Part shown: one piece after another, positions 17,146 through 24,812 of the stretch
How the letters are laid out: every line of letters starts with the position of its first letter
Position numbering within the stretch: position 1 is the first letter of the stretch
From: Rummeliibacillus sp. POC4
GTDB lineage: Bacteria > Bacillota > Bacilli > Bacillales_A > Planococcaceae
NCBI RefSeq assembly: GCF_003576525.1
Contig: NZ_QWUA01000007.1
Location: forward strand, 1-64,000
DNA: 64,000 bases
Reading direction: 5' to 3'
Program-made: the position numbers and the translations under genes
The notes under the pieces: model-generated
What the model was told of the DNA's origin: nothing
The model's input: only the letters and a program-made list of their open reading frames with translations
Database searches by the model: none

Positions 17146-17391
17146 ATGAATCCATCTTTCTTTCGAAGAATCGAAGAGAAAACGGGAGTTCCAATGGAAG
17201 AAGTCTTCGCACTAGCTAATGCTATTCAAAACGCGAATTTTCAAGATGAGCGACAAGTTCGTAAAATTGTTCGAAAAGTTGCTAAGCTTGCAAATAAACC
17301 TGTAACAAAAGAGCTTGAAGAACAAATTGTTGCGTCTATTCTTAAAAATGGCAAATCCTTAGACCTAAGTAAAATTCAAAATATGATGTAA
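17146..17391 (+). CDS. spoVIF: Stage VI sporulation protein F
   Basis: SpoVIF is needed for coat assembly and spore resistance in B. subtilis. The 81-residue protein carries FFRRIEEKTGVPMEEVFALA and the NANFQDERQVRKIVRKVAKL stretch, which match the family along its whole length. AGGAGG stands just before the ATG, overlapping the yjcZ stop. Confidence 0.88.
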   Translation: MNPSFFRRIEEKTGVPMEEVFALANAIQNANFQDERQVRKIVRKVAKLANKPVTKELEEQIVASILKNGKSLDLSKIQNMM

Positions 17392-17402
17392 TTTAATCAT
17401 GC

Positions 17403-17454
17403 CCCTGTAATATACGTTCCTACTCTCACATATAGGTAAATATATATTACAGGG
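17403..17454. repeat. Inverted repeat reaching into a ribosome site
   Basis: CCCTGTAATATA (17403-17414) and TATATTACAGGG (17443-17454) are perfect 12-base arms with a 28-base loop. No T-run follows. The right arm takes in the AGGG of the ribosome site AGGGAGTGAT (17451-17460) of the next gene, so the hairpin could hinder its translation. Confidence 0.6.
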
Positions 17455-17465
17455 AGTGATTTCAA

Positions 17466-17753
17466 ATGGGATATCTTTTACCAATTCCTAATTTCCAAGC
17501 AAACCAAGATTTGATACGTTCATGGAAAAAGAAAGAGCGTTTCTCTTATATTCATCCGGTTCAAAATGTAAACCTACAATATCAACTTAATCCACAAATG
17601 AATCGGCAACATAGCTATACGAACATGGAATATTGGAGAAAAATACCCCGTTTAAAGATAAAAATGATAAATATACCCCCTCATAATTCTTCAGATGATT
17701 TGGTATTTTGGCATACTGTAGGTGGAGGATTATATTTTGATTTTTATGTATAG
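17466..17753 (+). CDS. Hypothetical 95-residue protein
   Basis: I do not recognise this protein. It is basic, rich in Asn, Gln and Tyr, and has no membrane segment or signal peptide. The C-terminus is hydrophobic and aromatic (VFWHTVGGGLYFDFYV). AGGGAGTGAT stands at good distance before the ATG, partly inside an inverted repeat. It lies directly after spoVIF, so a spore coat role is possible. A strong terminator follows. Confidence 0.6.
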   Translation: MGYLLPIPNFQANQDLIRSWKKKERFSYIHPVQNVNLQYQLNPQMNRQHSYTNMEYWRKIPRLKIKMINIPPHNSSDDLVFWHTVGGGLYFDFYV

Positions 17754-17820
17754 ACATCTATTAAACAACACAATCATTCGAACAACGGTACAAACTAGCT
17801 AGTTACACTTTCTTCCAAAT

Positions 17821-17873
17821 AAAAAGCTACGATGTGTTATGATTTTTTTTCATAGTACATCGTAGCTTTTTTT
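17821..17873. terminator. Bidirectional terminator
   Basis: AAAAAGCTACGATGT and ACATCGTAGCTTTTT form a long stem with A- and T-runs on both sides, between convergent genes. Confidence 0.92.
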
Positions 17874-17878
17874 ATACA

Positions 17879-18304
17879 TTATAGAACTTTTTCCATTGCA
17901 CGGTAAGGCACTCCCGCATCTAAAAATTCTGGAGAAGTAATGCAATAATTTTGTTTTTCATAAAATGGAATTGCATGAGTTTGTGCATTAAGTTTAACCT
18001 TTTTGATATTCGATCCTTGAATATACTGTTCAAGACTTTGCATCATTAATACCCCAATTTGCTTTCTACGAAAAGGTGGTATAACACAAACACGGTCAAC
18101 GATAGCTGTCAGATCTTTAAAGCGTACTCGCCCCGCAGCAATTGGACGATGATCAAAATAAGCAACAAAATGTGTAGCGATATCATCATATTCATCTTTT
18201 TCTAAAGGTCGAGGAATACCTTGCTCTTTCACGAAAACCTCTTCACGAACAAAAAAGGCATCCTGAAGTTCTTTTTCCGTTTCAACAATTTTTGCGAATA
18301 CCAA
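17879..18304 (-). CDS. yjcF: GNAT-family acetyltransferase (YjcF)
   Basis: This 141-residue N-acetyltransferase has the acetyl-CoA loop in IPPFRRKQIGVLMMQSLEQY. The ELQDAFFVREEVFVKEQGIP start is that of YjcF-like proteins. The substrate is unknown. The start is a TTG at 18304 with GGAGAA at the end of yjcG as ribosome site. It is last in the minus-strand run yjcH-yjcG-yjcF, conserved in B. subtilis. Confidence 0.88.
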   Translation of the reverse strand: MVFAKIVETEKELQDAFFVREEVFVKEQGIPRPLEKDEYDDIATHFVAYFDHRPIAAGRVRFKDLTAIVDRVCVIPPFRRKQIGVLMMQSLEQYIQGSNIKKVKLNAQTHAIPFYEKQNYCITSPEFLDAGVPYRAMEKVL

Positions 18305-18307
18305 AGA

Positions 18308-18826
18308 CTATACTTCTCCTGTTAGACGATATGTTTCGTAAACAGTCCAAGAACCGTCCTCTAGTTGATAGAGTAAATGAATACGATTGATGACTTCGCT
18401 AAAATCTACTTTTGTCATACGTAATTGTCCGTAAATATCGTCATGTTCTCCGGAACTCATATCTTGAGCAATGGTGATATGAGGAACGAATTTATACTCT
18501 GCTTTTCCGCCAAACCTCTCTGTATGTAATGCATTGTGCAAATTCAGAAGCTCTTCGGTTGGCTCGACTTTTAAATAGATTGCGTTATTTACAGGTGCAA
18601 ATGAACTAACTTTTGTAACATGAATCTTAAGGGGACTAAATTGATGACAAATCTCTTTAACATATTCTGATATGCTTTCAATCTGTGAGTCCTCTACTTC
18701 TGTTACACCAGCTTTTAATGTAATATGAGGTGTGATTTTAGCATAATGAGAGTCATATCTTTTTCGGTAAGAATTTGCAAAGTCTTGTAGTTGCTTAGAA
18801 GGAAAAGCTACAATACCATATTTCAT
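18308..18826 (-). CDS. yjcG: 2H phosphoesterase-like protein YjcG
   Basis: The protein belongs to the 2'-5' RNA ligase/2H phosphoesterase fold. Two HxT motifs are visible: ITPHITLKA near residue 37 and FVPHITIAQ near residue 118. The N-terminus MKYGIVAFPSKQLQDFANSY and the C-terminal LLYQLEDGSWTVYETYRL match YjcG. A second ATG at 18829 would add one residue; AAGGAGG serves either. The length is 172 residues. The natural substrate is unknown. Confidence 0.9.
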   Translation of the reverse strand: MKYGIVAFPSKQLQDFANSYRKRYDSHYAKITPHITLKAGVTEVEDSQIESISEYVKEICHQFSPLKIHVTKVSSFAPVNNAIYLKVEPTEELLNLHNALHTERFGGKAEYKFVPHITIAQDMSSGEHDDIYGQLRMTKVDFSEVINRIHLLYQLEDGSWTVYETYRLTGEV

Positions 18827-18913
18827 CATGAACGACCTCCTTGGAGTTCAACAATAATTGTATTTAATTTTCAGTATAGCAGAAAAACTTACTCTAGGAA
18901 TAACATAACCTTT

Positions 18914-19636
18914 TTAAAGACCGAATTTTTGCAAAATAGCTCTTCGCAAATCTGACTGCCAATATTTCCATGAATGCTGCCCCTCAATTTCTTCGTAAAA
19001 GGTTGAAATGTTTTTTTTAAGAAATAATTGATGAAGTTCCCGATTTGGTGTAAGGAAGTCTTTGATTGACTTATTCATTGTTACTACTTTATGTTCACCA
19101 AGTCCTATGACATGATATATGGATAATGCATTCGGATCTTTTATCTCGTGAACTTTTTTCAGCACTTCATCGTCAACATATGGTGATTGCAAAATGACTT
19201 TACCAAAAATGTTAGGGTAAGCGATTGCGGCTAACAAAGAAACGGTTGCTGCCTGAGAATCTCCAATAAGCGCACGACTCATGCCAATTTGATATGTTGA
19301 ATAATTTTTGTCAATATACGGAACAAGTTCATGTGCTAAAAAACGCAAATAAGCGTCATGTAAATCTCCAGTAGGTAAGTATTTTCTTCTGCGATCTTCT
19401 ACGTTTTTATATGGAACGCCAACTATGATTAAATTTTCTATTTCTTCATTTTCTAAATACTCATCAGCTACACGGCTAATTCGACCTAATTGGAAGTAAT
19501 CTTTTCCGTCTGAAGCGATTAAAACCGAATATTTATAAAAAGGAGAATAATTAGCTGGAAGATATATTAGTAGTTCCAACGATTCTTTTAGGGCTTCGCT
19601 GTAAAATTCTAAATCTGTGATGGTACCTTGTCCCAC
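18914..19636 (-). CDS. yjcH: Putative esterase YjcH
   Basis: The protein has an alpha/beta-hydrolase fold of the esterase D type. The nucleophile elbow is MSRALIGDSQAATVSLLAA (GDSQA), and the catalytic histidine is probably in EGQHSWKYW near the C-terminus. I start at the GTG at 19636, eight bases after AAAGGAG, giving 240 residues (MGQGTITDLEFYSEALKESL). Longer starts lack a ribosome site. It is first of the yjcH-yjcG-yjcF run. Confidence 0.85.
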   Translation of the reverse strand: MGQGTITDLEFYSEALKESLELLIYLPANYSPFYKYSVLIASDGKDYFQLGRISRVADEYLENEEIENLIIVGVPYKNVEDRRRKYLPTGDLHDAYLRFLAHELVPYIDKNYSTYQIGMSRALIGDSQAATVSLLAAIAYPNIFGKVILQSPYVDDEVLKKVHEIKDPNALSIYHVIGLGEHKVVTMNKSIKDFLTPNRELHQLFLKKNISTFYEEIEGQHSWKYWQSDLRRAILQKFGL

Positions 19637-19669
19637 ATTGAACACTCCTTTAATGTGTATGTAGGGAAA

Positions 19670-19699
19670 TTGTAACATATGAATTAGCAAAGGTATAAT
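19670..19699 (+). promoter_or_regulatory. Sigma-A promoter of pgpA
   Basis: TTGTAA (19670-19675), 18 bases and TATAAT (19694-19699) stand 43 bases before the gene start. Confidence 0.55.
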
Positions 19700-19741
19700 G
19701 GAAGATAGACTGAATTATATAGTGGAAATGAGGTTTATCGA

Positions 19742-20287
19742 ATGTACAACGAAAAATTGAAAGTTTCTTCAGATACGGTAGCCAAAGCGGCAAGAGAAGC
19801 ATTAGAACGCAGAGGCGTAACGATAAATGATATTGCAGAAATTGTTTATGAAATGCAATATCCATATAACAATGGCTTAACACTTAGCCATTGCATTGGG
19901 TCAGTTGAGCGGGTTTTAAATAAGAGAGAAGTTCAACACGCACTCCTCGTAGGAATCGAATTAGATGAATTAGCAGAGAAAGGCATGCTATCTCAACCAT
20001 TGCAACAGTTAATCGAATCTGATGAAAGCCTATTTGGTGTTGATGAAACATTAGCAATTGGCTCTGTATTGACGTATGGTAGTATTGCTGTCACAACCTA
20101 TGGGCATTTAGATAAAAAGAAAATGGGGATTATTCAACAGCTTGATACAAAGGGAGAAAACGGTGTGCATACATTCTTAGATGATTTAGTCGGAAGTATT
20201 GCAGCATCAGCTTCCTCTCGATTAGCCCATCGTATTCGTGATTTAGAAGAAGCAGGTGAATCAATAATCGAGAAAGATAAGATTTAA
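19742..20287 (+). CDS. pgpA: Phosphatidylglycerophosphatase A family protein (YutG)
   Basis: PgpA-family enzymes remove the phosphate of phosphatidylglycerol phosphate in membrane lipid synthesis. The stretches NDIAEIVYEMQYPYNNGLTL, KREVQHALLVGIELDELAEK and VHTFLDDLVGSIAASASSRL match YutG. Like YutG and unlike E. coli PgpA, this form has no clear membrane helices. The length is 181 residues. GAGGTTT precedes the ATG. Confidence 0.88.
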   Translation: MYNEKLKVSSDTVAKAAREALERRGVTINDIAEIVYEMQYPYNNGLTLSHCIGSVERVLNKREVQHALLVGIELDELAEKGMLSQPLQQLIESDESLFGVDETLAIGSVLTYGSIAVTTYGHLDKKKMGIIQQLDTKGENGVHTFLDDLVGSIAASASSRLAHRIRDLEEAGESIIEKDKI

Positions 20288-20332
20288 TATTAAAATGATT
20301 ATTTAATAGATTAAAAGTCAAATTGTTAAGCT

Positions 20333-20380
20333 AGATCCGAAGCGCTAGGAAATACTTTAGCGTTTCGGATTTCTCTTATT
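20333..20380 (+). terminator. Terminator of pgpA
   Basis: ATCCGAA with CGCTA (20335-20347) pairs with TAGCG and TTCGGAT (20358-20370). The tail is T-rich but broken. Confidence 0.6.
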
Positions 20381-20425
20381 GAACTGGACAAGTACTCCGC
20401 TGGTTCAACATGAAAAAATATAAGA

Positions 20426-21235
20426 ATGATGGTGAAAAAATTGAAAATATGGATGATCGTAATATGTAGCCTTGTAATTGTGTTTTTAGCAGGTTGCAAA
20501 ATTAGTAATACATCCAACTCTAAAAATGATTCAAATCAAGAAAAAGTGGAAGTTGTAAGTGTTATGGATGGCGATACGATGAAAGTAAAATATAAAGGTG
20601 AGACGAAAAAAGTACGTTTTTTATTAGTAGATGCGCCTGAAATGTATCATAAGACACTAGGGGAGCAGCCATTTGGACGTGAAGCACAAGCTAGAAACCG
20701 TGAGATTTTAAATAATGCCAAGAATGTGACATTAGAGTTTGATGTAGGTGGTAAAGAAGATAAGTATGGACGACTACTCGCCTATGTCTATGCAGATGGT
20801 AAGAGTGTTCAAGAACAATTAATCCGGGAAGGTCTTGTTCGGGTTGGTTACATATATGAACCTAACACAAGGTATGTAAAAAAGTATAAGGAAATTCAAG
20901 AAGAAGCAAAAAGAGAGAAAAAAGGTATATGGAAATATGACGGATATGTGACAGATCGAGGCTTTGTAAAATCAGTAGTAAAAAATTGGAGCCCAGGAAC
21001 TGATTCGTCAAAAGGAATATCAACAAATCATCCTTCTACAGATAACCACTCTCAAGAAAATCAATCTAACGTGAAATCAGGAGCAACATGTAACATTAAA
21101 GGAAATATTAATAGTAAGGGTAAAAAGCTCTATCATCTCCCAGGTATGAACAATTATGATGCTGTAAAGGCTGAAAAAATGTTTTGTTCTGAAAAAGAAG
21201 CACAAGAAGCTGGTTTTACAAAAGCTGCAGGGTAA
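20426..21235 (+). CDS. Secreted thermonuclease-like lipoprotein
   Basis: A signal peptide with the lipobox FLAGC anchors it outside the membrane. Residues 40-170 are a staphylococcal-nuclease domain: VMDGDTM, KVRFLLVDAPEM with the catalytic Arg, Asp and Glu, and DKYGRLLAYVY with the second Arg. After a Ser/Asn-rich linker, the C-terminal CNIKGNINSKGKKLYHLPGM then AEKMFCSEKEAQEAGF is the small module often fused to such nucleases. The length is 269 residues. A TTG at 20441 after GATGGTG is an alternative start. The likely role is digestion of DNA or RNA outside the cell. Confidence 0.87.
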   Translation: MMVKKLKIWMIVICSLVIVFLAGCKISNTSNSKNDSNQEKVEVVSVMDGDTMKVKYKGETKKVRFLLVDAPEMYHKTLGEQPFGREAQARNREILNNAKNVTLEFDVGGKEDKYGRLLAYVYADGKSVQEQLIREGLVRVGYIYEPNTRYVKKYKEIQEEAKREKKGIWKYDGYVTDRGFVKSVVKNWSPGTDSSKGISTNHPSTDNHSQENQSNVKSGATCNIKGNINSKGKKLYHLPGMNNYDAVKAEKMFCSEKEAQEAGFTKAAG

Positions 21236-21331
21236 AAGGAAAAGTAATGAAATGAAAAATTTCAAAAAAATGTATAGTTTGCATTGAGATTTAAATGTTA
21301 CGATGTTACTCAAAGTAAAAGAGGTGTGCAT

Positions 21332-21907
21332 ATGACTAAAATTTATATAGTAAGACATGGGGAAACAGATTGGAATTGTGAAGGAAGGCTCCAAGGTGGA
21401 ACAAATACATCTTTAAATCAAAGAGGAAAACAACAAGCAATGGCATGTAGAAGCTATTTTGAAAATAAAGCTTGTAATGCCATGTATACGAGTTCTCTTG
21501 ATCGGGCGAGTCAAACGGCAGCAATCATAAATGAAACATTACAACTACCTTTTTATACTTTAAAAGAATTCGCTGAACGTACTTTTGGAGTAGCGGAAGG
21601 GATGACTTACGAGGAAAGGATTAAAAACTATCCCGATAAAATATATCCAAATCAAGAATCAATTGAAGATTTAAAACAAAGAATCTCAAAAGGACTACAA
21701 ACCATTCAACATCAATATCCTGAAGGGAAAGTGATATTAGTTACACATGGTGCAGTCATACACACACTTTTCACGATGGTAAAAAATTCTTCTATCTACC
21801 CTCAAAGTGATCTTCTTTCAAATGGTGGGGTGAGCCTGATTTATAATAAAGACGGAAATTGGTGGTTGGACAACTATAATGAAATACAACATTTAAAGGA
21901 TATTTAG
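21332..21907 (+). CDS. Histidine phosphatase (phosphoglycerate-mutase-like)
   Basis: IYIVRHGETDWN carries the RHG catalytic motif at the N-terminus. RTFGVAEGMTYEE and ILVTHGAVIH hold the acid and the second histidine. The length is 191 residues from ATG 21332, which has AGAGGTG nine bases ahead. It is close to the broad-specificity phosphatases of B. subtilis (YhfR/PhoE type). The substrate is unknown. A terminator follows. Confidence 0.85.
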   Translation: MTKIYIVRHGETDWNCEGRLQGGTNTSLNQRGKQQAMACRSYFENKACNAMYTSSLDRASQTAAIINETLQLPFYTLKEFAERTFGVAEGMTYEERIKNYPDKIYPNQESIEDLKQRISKGLQTIQHQYPEGKVILVTHGAVIHTLFTMVKNSSIYPQSDLLSNGGVSLIYNKDGNWWLDNYNEIQHLKDI

Positions 21908-21928
21908 TTTATCCTATGAGAGTTAAAG

Positions 21929-21960
21929 GAGATGTCGAAAATTGACATCTCTTTTTTTGT
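21929..21960 (+). terminator. Terminator of the histidine phosphatase gene
   Basis: GAGATGTC and GACATCTC flank a seven-base loop, followed by seven T. Confidence 0.92.
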
Positions 21961-22288
21961 GAATTTGTAAATAAGTATTTTTATAATTGTAAAAATTATG
22001 AATATCTAAAACTGAAATAACTATTGACATGGACTTTAGATGTTGGAAGTTCATTAAACCTATTGATATTAATGTTTTAACGGTAAAGGACTTTTATTTA
22101 AATGAAATGGAAGATCCGTTTTTTTATTAAAAAATAAATTCTTTTGCGAATTTGTGAACGCTTATATTACAGAATTGTAAATCTTGCGTTAATTAGTGTA
22201 AATTTTCGAGTATTTTTATGAATTTGTTGTTAAGATATTTTTGCGCTCAAAACAACATGTTTTGACACTAACTTTTCAGGAGGAATTT
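21961..22288. other. Leader of the DUF47-pit operon, no gene seen
   Basis: The stretch is AT-rich with no supported reading frame. TTACAG (22167), TAAATC (22178), TTAATT (22189) and TAAATT (22199) are spaced 11, 11 and 10 bases apart. That recalls PhoP-box phasing but matches its TTAACA wording poorly. Confidence 0.3.
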
Positions 22289-22909
22289 ATGTTTAGTCGA
22301 AAAAAAGAAGATCCATTTTTTGAGGTATTGCACAAAATTTCATTGAATGTTCAAGAGGCAGTACACTACGCTAATGATGTTCATGTTCAAAATTTAGAGG
22401 ACTTACATGAGATTAGTACTCGAATGAAACGATATGAAACTGATGGTGACTCACTTATTCATGAATTGATCGTAATGCTCAATAAATCATTTATGACACC
22501 TATTGAGAGAGAAGATATCCTTGCTTTAGCGAATAGCATGGATGATGTTCTTGATGGTATGGAAGAATGTATTGCACATATATACATGTTTGCTTTAACT
22601 AAACCTGATAATTCCATGAATACTTTTATTAGTTATATTGTAAAAAGTGCTGATGAGGTTGTAAAAGCAATGGAAAAATTGCAAAATAAAAATTTAACGA
22701 GTATGCGCGAGAATGCTATTTTAATAAAAGATTATGAGAGTAAATGTGATGAAGTATTACGTACTTCTATTAAGCAATTATTCTTGCGTGAAAAAGATCC
22801 GATTAAAATTATTCAATTTAAAGATATATATGAACAACTTGAAGATATTGCAGATGATTGTCAAAATGTTGCAAACACGATGGAAACAATTATTATGCGT
22901 AATGCTTAA
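22289..22909 (+). CDS. DUF47 family Pit accessory protein
   Basis: This 206-residue, all-helical PhoU-like protein (YkaA type) is usually encoded directly before a Pit transporter and modulates it. The stretches RMKRYETDGDSLIHELIVML, MTPIEREDILALANSMDDVL and FKDIYEQLEDIADDCQNVAN are diagnostic. AGGAGG stands six bases before the ATG at 22289. pit follows 11 bases after the stop. Confidence 0.92.
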   Translation: MFSRKKEDPFFEVLHKISLNVQEAVHYANDVHVQNLEDLHEISTRMKRYETDGDSLIHELIVMLNKSFMTPIEREDILALANSMDDVLDGMEECIAHIYMFALTKPDNSMNTFISYIVKSADEVVKAMEKLQNKNLTSMRENAILIKDYESKCDEVLRTSIKQLFLREKDPIKIIQFKDIYEQLEDIADDCQNVANTMETIIMRNA

Positions 22910-22920
22910 GGAGCGGGCAA

Positions 22921-23919
22921 ATGGATACAGTAGTTATTTTAACCGTATTAGTGGTAATCTTCGCACTAGCGTTTGATTTTATAAATGGTTTCCATGATAC
23001 AGCTAACGCTATTGCAACATCAGTCTCAACTAGAGCTCTTCCACCAAAAGCAGCTGTAATGATGGCTGCTATTATGAACTTTATCGGTGCTATTACTTTT
23101 ACGGGCGTGGCAAAAGCAATAACAAAGGATATTGTAGATCCTTTTGCGTTATCTAATGGATCAGTTGTAATCTTAGCTGCTTTAATAGCCGCTATTATTT
23201 GGAATTTGGTTACTTGGTATTTTGGAATACCATCTAGCTCATCCCACGCTATTATTGGTTCTATAGCTGGTGCAGCAATTGCAGCTGCAGGATTTGGAAT
23301 ATTAAATTATAGTGGATTTATTAAAATATTAGAAGCTCTACTTCTTTCACCTTTTATCGCAATTGTAGCCGGCTTCTTAATGATGTCACTATTTAAAATA
23401 TTATTCCGAAATGCAAATCTCTATAGGACAAACAAAGGAATTCGGTTGTTGCAAATTTGTACGGCAGCAATTCAATCATTCACACATGGTACTAATGATG
23501 CGCAAAAAGCAATGGGTATTATTACAATGGCGTTAATAGCTGCTGAAATGCAAGCCGGCGACGATATCCAACTTTGGGTACGTATTGCGGCAGCAACTGC
23601 TATGGGATTAGGAACTTCTGTGGGAGGATATAAGATTATCAAAACAGTTGGTGGCAAGATTATGAAGCTGCGACCGATAAATGGTGCAGCAGCAGATTTA
23701 GCCTCAGCCTCTGTTATCTTTGGAGCTACATTAATCCACTTACCTGTTAGTACAACACATGTTATTTCCTCAGCGATTATGGGTGTAGGTTCTGCTCAAC
23801 GCGTAAAAGGGGTTAAGTGGGGTGTGGCACGTAAAATTGTACTTACTTGGATCATCACTATGCCAATAGCTGCAACACTAGCCGCATTGTGTTACTTTGT
23901 TTTAAATTTGATATTTTAA
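22921..23919 (+). CDS. pit: Low-affinity inorganic phosphate transporter, PiT family
   Basis: Pit imports metal-phosphate with protons across the cytoplasmic membrane. The two inverted PiT signatures are visible: FDFINGFHDTANAIATSVST near residue 18 and SFTHGTNDAQKAMGI near residue 184. Conserved FGIPSSSSHAIIGSIAGAA and LPVSTTHVISSAIMGVG follow each. About ten helices fill 332 residues. It forms one operon with the DUF47 gene. Confidence 0.95.
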   Translation: MDTVVILTVLVVIFALAFDFINGFHDTANAIATSVSTRALPPKAAVMMAAIMNFIGAITFTGVAKAITKDIVDPFALSNGSVVILAALIAAIIWNLVTWYFGIPSSSSHAIIGSIAGAAIAAAGFGILNYSGFIKILEALLLSPFIAIVAGFLMMSLFKILFRNANLYRTNKGIRLLQICTAAIQSFTHGTNDAQKAMGIITMALIAAEMQAGDDIQLWVRIAAATAMGLGTSVGGYKIIKTVGGKIMKLRPINGAAADLASASVIFGATLIHLPVSTTHVISSAIMGVGSAQRVKGVKWGVARKIVLTWIITMPIAATLAALCYFVLNLIF

Positions 23920-23938
23920 AATTATTACTGTCTCACAG

Positions 23939-23966
23939 TCAAAAACTGTTGAGGCAGTTTTTGATT
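23939..23966 (+). terminator. Probable terminator of pit
   Basis: TCAAAAACTG and CAGTTTTTGA form a ten-pair stem around TTGAGG. The tail is only weakly T-rich. Confidence 0.5.
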
Positions 23967-24148
23967 TGAAATAAAACCAAGTCAAAAAAAGAGTCTTATG
24001 GATGATTGTAAGCAACTCTTTTATATCAAATTACTTAAAGTATCTGTTAGGAATAAGTCGAACAAAGTTAATTAGAAGTTTGTTATGTAAGAAGGACTTG
24101 ATGATGATTAATACATTGAAGAATACGAAAGGTAAATAATAGGCAAAA

Positions 24149-24267
24149 TAAAAAAGCAGGCGCTCATCTGCCTGCTCGTAAGAAAAGGACTCCCAGCAAT
24201 CCGTGCTGTTACGGAGTTCTTTTTTGTGAATATTTATAAATAAATATCACATAGGTTTGGCACCTAA
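24149..24267 (-). ncRNA. Candidate structured RNA of unknown function
   Basis: Read on the minus strand, about 120 bases fold in three parts. First comes a stem of GTGA-TATTTAT with ATAAATA-TCAC (24226-24250, one bulge). Next is a compound stem GAACTCC/GGAGTCC enclosing CAGCA/TGCTG (24187-24219). Last is a terminator hairpin AGCAGGC/GCCTGCT (24155-24176) with TTTTT. A sigma-A-like promoter lies upstream at 24274-24301. I see no reading frame. The middle stem is also followed by six T on the plus strand, so part of it may instead terminate pit. No known RNA family was recognised. Confidence 0.4.
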
Positions 24268-24273
24268 TATATT

Positions 24274-24301
24274 ATTATACAAGTTATTTTGAAAAAGGCA
24301 A
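24274..24301 (-). promoter_or_regulatory. Sigma-A-like promoter of the candidate RNA
   Basis: On the minus strand TTGCCT (24301-24296), 16 bases and a perfect TATAAT (24279-24274) would start transcription near 24267. Confidence 0.45.
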
Positions 24302-24545
24302 GCTTATATATACTTTTTAGTATAATACAATTAGATTCAGTGATGAAAAAGTAAAAAAATTTGCAGGAAAGTATAGTTTTTGATTATAATGATTAAATGG
24401 GTTTTAAAAGTGACTATCTTTTTAATAATATGATTCAGATGGAAAATTTCTTTTATATTAAATTAGAAATTATTTGGAAATTACATATTTATCTAGATAG
24501 CCTTATCAAATGAAGTTACAGAATATAACAAGGAAGTGAAATAGA

Positions 24546-24629
24546 ATGGCTATTGAAATTATCTCTATCGTTGCTTTTATGATTTTAAATACAGCAGTTT
24601 TTAGTATTTTAGGCGATACAGAATATTAA
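24546..24629 (+). CDS. 27-residue hydrophobic peptide
   Basis: AAGGAAGTG stands nine bases before an ATG that opens a frame of 27 residues. It begins MAIEIISIVAFMILNTAVFS and ends in ILGDTEY. Residues 4-22 would span the membrane once. A strong terminator begins seven bases after the stop, and TATAAT occurs at 24385-24390 upstream. The ribosome site, peptide and terminator together make a real small gene likely. It could be a small membrane regulator or a type I toxin. No antisense RNA over it was found, and the family was not recognised. Confidence 0.55.
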   Translation: MAIEIISIVAFMILNTAVFSILGDTEY

Positions 24630-24635
24630 AAAACA

Positions 24636-24674
24636 AAAGCCTTACACAATAAATTATTGTGCAAGGCCTTTGTC
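24636..24674 (+). terminator. Terminator after the 27-residue peptide gene
   Basis: AAAGCCTT with CACAATAA pairs with TTATTGTG and AAGGCCTTT, with A- and T-runs on the two sides. Confidence 0.85.
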
Positions 24675-24776
24675 TGAGATTATTGAGTCTTACTTATACT
24701 TATGTAAGAATCCTAGTCAATCATAATTTTCAATTTCATAAATGTCAATATATTAACATGAAATAATCCAAAAATG

Positions 24777-24812
24777 AAAGCGGCTACATAATTGGAGATG
24801 TAGTCGCTTTTT
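24777..24812 (-). terminator. Terminator at the end of yhgE
   Basis: AAAGCG with CTACAT pairs with ATGTAG and CGCTTT. The stem ends at the yhgE stop codon on the minus strand. Confidence 0.7.

Noticed and set aside
22160-22205. PhoP-box array upstream of the phosphate transporter operon
   Set aside because: The 11-base phasing of TTA/TAA hexamers is suggestive, but the wording fits TTAACA poorly and such phasing is common in AT-rich DNA.
24546-24629. Type I toxin-antitoxin pair
   Set aside because: The candidate RNA at 24149-24267 does not overlap the peptide gene and diverges from it, so there is no antisense pairing to support a toxin system.
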